A DNA stretch of 64,000 bases from Pectinophora gossypiella (lineage: Eukaryota > Arthropoda > Insecta > Lepidoptera > Gelechiidae). Positions 61,257-64,000 of the stretch are shown piece by piece. The position numbers and the translations under genes are program-made. The DNA lies in assembly GCF_024362695.1 (NCBI RefSeq), contig NC_065421.1:4340598-4404597 (forward strand), given 5' to 3'. Under the pieces are notes generated by a model. The model did no database searches, was not told the DNA's origin, and saw only the letters and a program-made list of their open reading frames with translations. Positions within the stretch are counted from its first letter, which is position 1. Every line of letters starts with the position of its first letter.

Positions 61257-61846
61257 AGCCACGTTTCCACTTGGCAACATTTGGCACACGACATGTCGCT
61301 CAACATATTGAAAGTTAGCGCGGAACTTTTGTTTAACAACGTTGTCTGCCTGAGCATGTACTACATGTACTTCTTCTTCTTCTTCTATCGTGTGGGTTGT
61401 GAGGTGAATTACCAACCTCATCAACCCTGGTGTCAGGGTTACTATTGAGCCGCCAAAGGCCCCTGACATGACTCATATAACGACTACGTACTTACATCAG
61501 TAAGTAGTAACCGGGACCAACGGCTTAACGTGCCTTCCGAAGCACGGATCGTCTTACTTTCAGACAATCAGGTGATCAGCCTGTAATGTCCTCACCAAAC
61601 TAGGGACCACAAAGTAATTTTTGTGATATGTCCCCACCGGGAATCGAACCCAGGACTTCCGGATCGTGAGCCCAACGCTCAACCACTGGACCACGGAGGC
61701 CGTTACATGTACTACATGTACTACAAACAACAATCCGCGCAACATGTTGCGCTTCAGCTGGCAACGTCGCGCGCTGTTGTGCAACGTTGCCGTACATGTT
61801 GGCGTTACGTGTTGCGCGTTAATTGTTGCCTAGTGGATACGAGGCT
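61257..61846. mobile_element. MITE (family M2) containing a SINE
   Basis: Ends AGCCACGTTTCCACTTGGCA and the complement of AGCCTCGTATCCACTAGGCA; TAA on both sides (61254-61256, 61847-61849), a PIF/Harbinger-like duplication. Without the SINE and its duplicated 17 bases the MITE is about 239 bp. Confidence 0.75.
61372..61705 (-). mobile_element. SINE-A, complete, with 17-bp TSD
   Basis: 334 bp on the minus strand: tRNA-like head (complement of 61625-61703, A-box TGGTCCAGTGGTTGAGCG, B-box GGTTCGATTCC), middle ACAAAAATTACTTTGTGGTC, central domain at 61511-61547, and a tail ending in GAAGAAGAAG. CATGTACTACATGTACT is duplicated at 61355-61371 and 61706-61722. This is the best copy to use as family reference. 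Confidence 0.92.
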
Positions 61847-61849
61847 TAA

Positions 61850-62451
61850 ACCTGACCGAACTGAACACTGAAGTGACGGTAAATCTAGTTCTAAAAGACT
61901 GAAATGCTTTAAACCAGTTTGCATCCTTCGCTACATTTGGGCAAATACTATACCACAGATGATAGAAACAAGGGAGATATGCCTTCAGCATGAATCCACA
62001 TGTCACCTGTCAACTCACGTCGAGCGTGAAGCTGCCTAGACTGGCTGGACCCGATACGTCAATTTACCTGCCGTTTGTAGCGTAGTAACAAGCGCTACTT
62101 GGTTGTGTTACCAAAAAAACAATGAATCATATATGGAAAATTTTGTAATACGATCGTTGCCTCATATAATGTGATCGTTTTGTGCATATCTCGGTCCCAC
62201 CGACTATGCTCCCGCGGCATCTCTATATAGTAAGAACTCTATGGCAGGTACCATCAAGAAATCTTACTTTATGTGTTCAACGCAAAACAGCTCAGCATAG
62301 AAATTAGGGTATTAAAATACTCTTACAGATTATGCCTTATTCGAATTCAGTAGCGTATCTTCTACAAGAATAGCTTTTGCAGTAATCTAGTAAGTTTTAT
62401 GAAACAGACAAATACAACCTTACGATCTGAATCTAGCATTTTCATTGCAGA
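61850..62451. other. Non-coding, nothing recognised
   Basis: No gene supported. Confidence 0.4.
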
Positions 62452-62726
62452 ACGGCCGTCGTGGTCTAGTTGTTGAGCGTTGGGCTGTTGGCCCGGAGGT
62501 CCAGGGTTCGAATCCCGGTGGAAACATAACAAAACAACTTTATGATTCCCATTTTGGTTAGGACACCACAGGCTGATCACTCGAATGATCCATGCTTCGG
62601 AAGGCACGTTTTAGCCGCTGGTCCCGGTTTCTACTTACTGATGTAAGTCTGTACTCGTTACATGACTCATGTCATGTCAACCTTGACACCAGGGTTGATG
62701 ATACCCCCACAATTAGAGAAGTAGAT
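62452..62726 (+). mobile_element. SINE-A, nearly complete
   Basis: Head with A-box TGGTCTAGTTGTTGAGCG and B-box GGTTCGAATCC, central domain (TGCTTCGGAAGGCACGTTTT, one small insertion), and tail CACCAGGGTTGATGATAC. Older than the copy at 61372. Confidence 0.85.
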
Positions 62727-63414
62727 CACAGAAATAGTTACATACGCAAAAGCAAAGCAATACAGGTTTTGCAGCGCCATTTCCTGTTTCTCTAACCGAC
62801 CATTCTCTGACGAACTTCGGATTGTTTTAAAACTTAAAAGCAAAAAATATATAAAATATTTACGAAAGATTTTCTTACTATTCTTCTTTTTAGCTTGTAA
62901 AACGGAGAGTTGATGGAAACCGCAAAGAAGCAAATTGGTTTAAATGGAGCGGAAGAAAATGCGCAAAGTTTATTTTATTACTTTGTGAAATTGAATTAGC
63001 GCGCTTGTTTGAAACTCATTCGGGTTCAGACAGAGATTTCAGATTTTACTAATACTATTTAGTAATAACTCTTCTTGTAAATACAAGTTTATACTATATT
63101 ACTGTGTGATGAGTCAGGATCGATACTGGCCAAAAAATTCTGATCATTCATTCCATCTATCAGAAATTTTATAGTACAATTTGTCATTTTATTTTAAAGA
63201 TCATCACCCTAACATTACCTCGTTAATCACAGAGTCCGCTTACTTAACCTGAAGATACCATGCTACCACACCACAATGCCATATCATGTTATACCATGTT
63301 TTATGAGCAAATAAATATATATATATATATTTTTCATTTTCAAATTCTAGTTCAAATATGTTTATATCAGACATTAACACATCCATAGGGGTTAGTATGT
63401 CAGAAAACTTATTA
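62727..63414. other. AT-rich, nothing recognised
   Basis: AT microsatellite at about 63314-63331. 63225-63260 resembles part of the 38684-type LINE tail on the minus strand. Confidence 0.45.
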
Positions 63415-63426
63415 GCTAGTGTTAGC

Positions 63427-63480
63427 CAGTGTTGATGAGGTTGGTAATCCACCTCATAACCCACACGATAAGAAGAAGAA
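63427..63480 (+). mobile_element. 54-bp SINE-A end with 12-bp TSD
   Basis: Only GTGTTGATGAGGTTGGTAAT, CCACCTCATAACCCACACG and an AAGAAGAAG end are present, yet GCTAGTGTTAGC is duplicated at 63415-63426 and 63481-63492. An extreme 5'-truncated retroposition event. Confidence 0.9.
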
Positions 63481-63492
63481 GCTAGTGTTAGC

Positions 63493-64000
63493 TTATAATT
63501 TATAAATAAGAGCTTGGTTTCGCCAATATAGCCTTTGTTCAGTGCTCAAAAATGAATTCTGAGCACAGGCTGCTAAAATTTTCAGGAGGCTGTTTGACAA
63601 GTAAATAACATAAATACAAATAATATAAATAAAGTAAAATACAAATATATAAATAAATAAATAAACAAGTCCGGTTTTTTACAGAAGCAACAGCCTGTCA
63701 CAAATAAATTGAACATCTACAATTTTAAACGTAATATAAAGAATAAGATAAACACGTCAAAATTCTAAGAATATATAATTGTAAGCTATTAAAACCATTG
63801 GCAGCAAACATATCAGTAACGTTCCATATTTGCATAATAAATATATATATCTGGGTGATTTTTCACTTGCAATTAATATGTACAGTATATGGGAAGGTAT
63901 ATTTTCTAAGTATACTTGTACTTTAAGTACCTACCTAAATAAACGTGCTATCTCAACGAAACATATTTTTATTTTACGACTCCGCTGATGGCAATAAATT
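63493..64000. other. AT-rich, LINE tail fragment
   Basis: AAGTCCGGTTTTTTACAGAA near 63667 matches the 38684-type LINE tail on the minus strand. Nothing else recognised to the end of the window. Confidence 0.45.

Noticed and set aside
62452..62525. Possible tRNA gene
   Set aside because: It is the head of a SINE-A copy.

Overview
The window looks like AT-rich, intron-bearing animal DNA from a moth or butterfly (Lepidoptera). The evidence is a BEL/Pao LTR element, CR1-like LINEs with an esterase-type ORF1, RTE/R4-like LINE tails, tRNA-headed SINEs of a type I associate with noctuid-like moths, Helitron-like ends and TTA/TAA-target MITEs. Species assignment is inference. No CRISPR array, operon, rRNA gene or convincing functional tRNA gene was seen.

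Host genes are sparse and lie on the minus strand. A terminal exon at 40617-41120 encodes the end of a probably secreted protein with an Arg/His-rich block, a Cys cluster and a Pro/Gly/Met-rich tail, with AATAAA right after the stop. A start-codon exon at 21559-21909 encodes a signal peptide and the beginning of a CUB domain, with clear splice sites. The other exons of both genes were not recognised, so most of the window reads as intergenic or intronic DNA packed with transposons.

Layout: 128-6816 is a complete BEL/Pao element (identical 454-bp LTRs, 5-bp TSD, one 1824-aa Gag-Pol frame). 6.8-21 kb holds SINE and LINE fragments. 21.5-26.5 kb holds the CUB exon, a Helitron-like end, a nested inverted-end element and strong hairpins. 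28.3-29.1 kb is a dead Tc1/mariner transposase. 29.7-33.9 kb is a CR1-like LINE inserted in an older repeat. 34.9-38.7 kb is a 3.7-kb non-coding element with TIRs and a TA duplication. 44-46.6 kb is a SINE cluster. 48-49.5 kb has a second CR1 lineage and a 369-bp MITE whose pre-insertion site is visible elsewhere in the window. 51.3-55.4 kb is a Ty1/copia element with identical 197-bp LTRs but damaged between protease and integrase. 55.5-64 kb is a mosaic of MITEs, SINEs and LINE tails, including a 334-bp SINE with a 17-bp TSD.

Most striking is a SINE family (19924-20215, 45011-45301, 46001-46298) whose head combines a tRNA A-box with a 5S-rRNA-like internal control region. It shares a ~38-bp central domain with two other tRNA-headed SINE families in the window. 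I see no cellular operon-like system here. The coherent story is active and recently active retrotransposition, with nested insertions that record their relative order.
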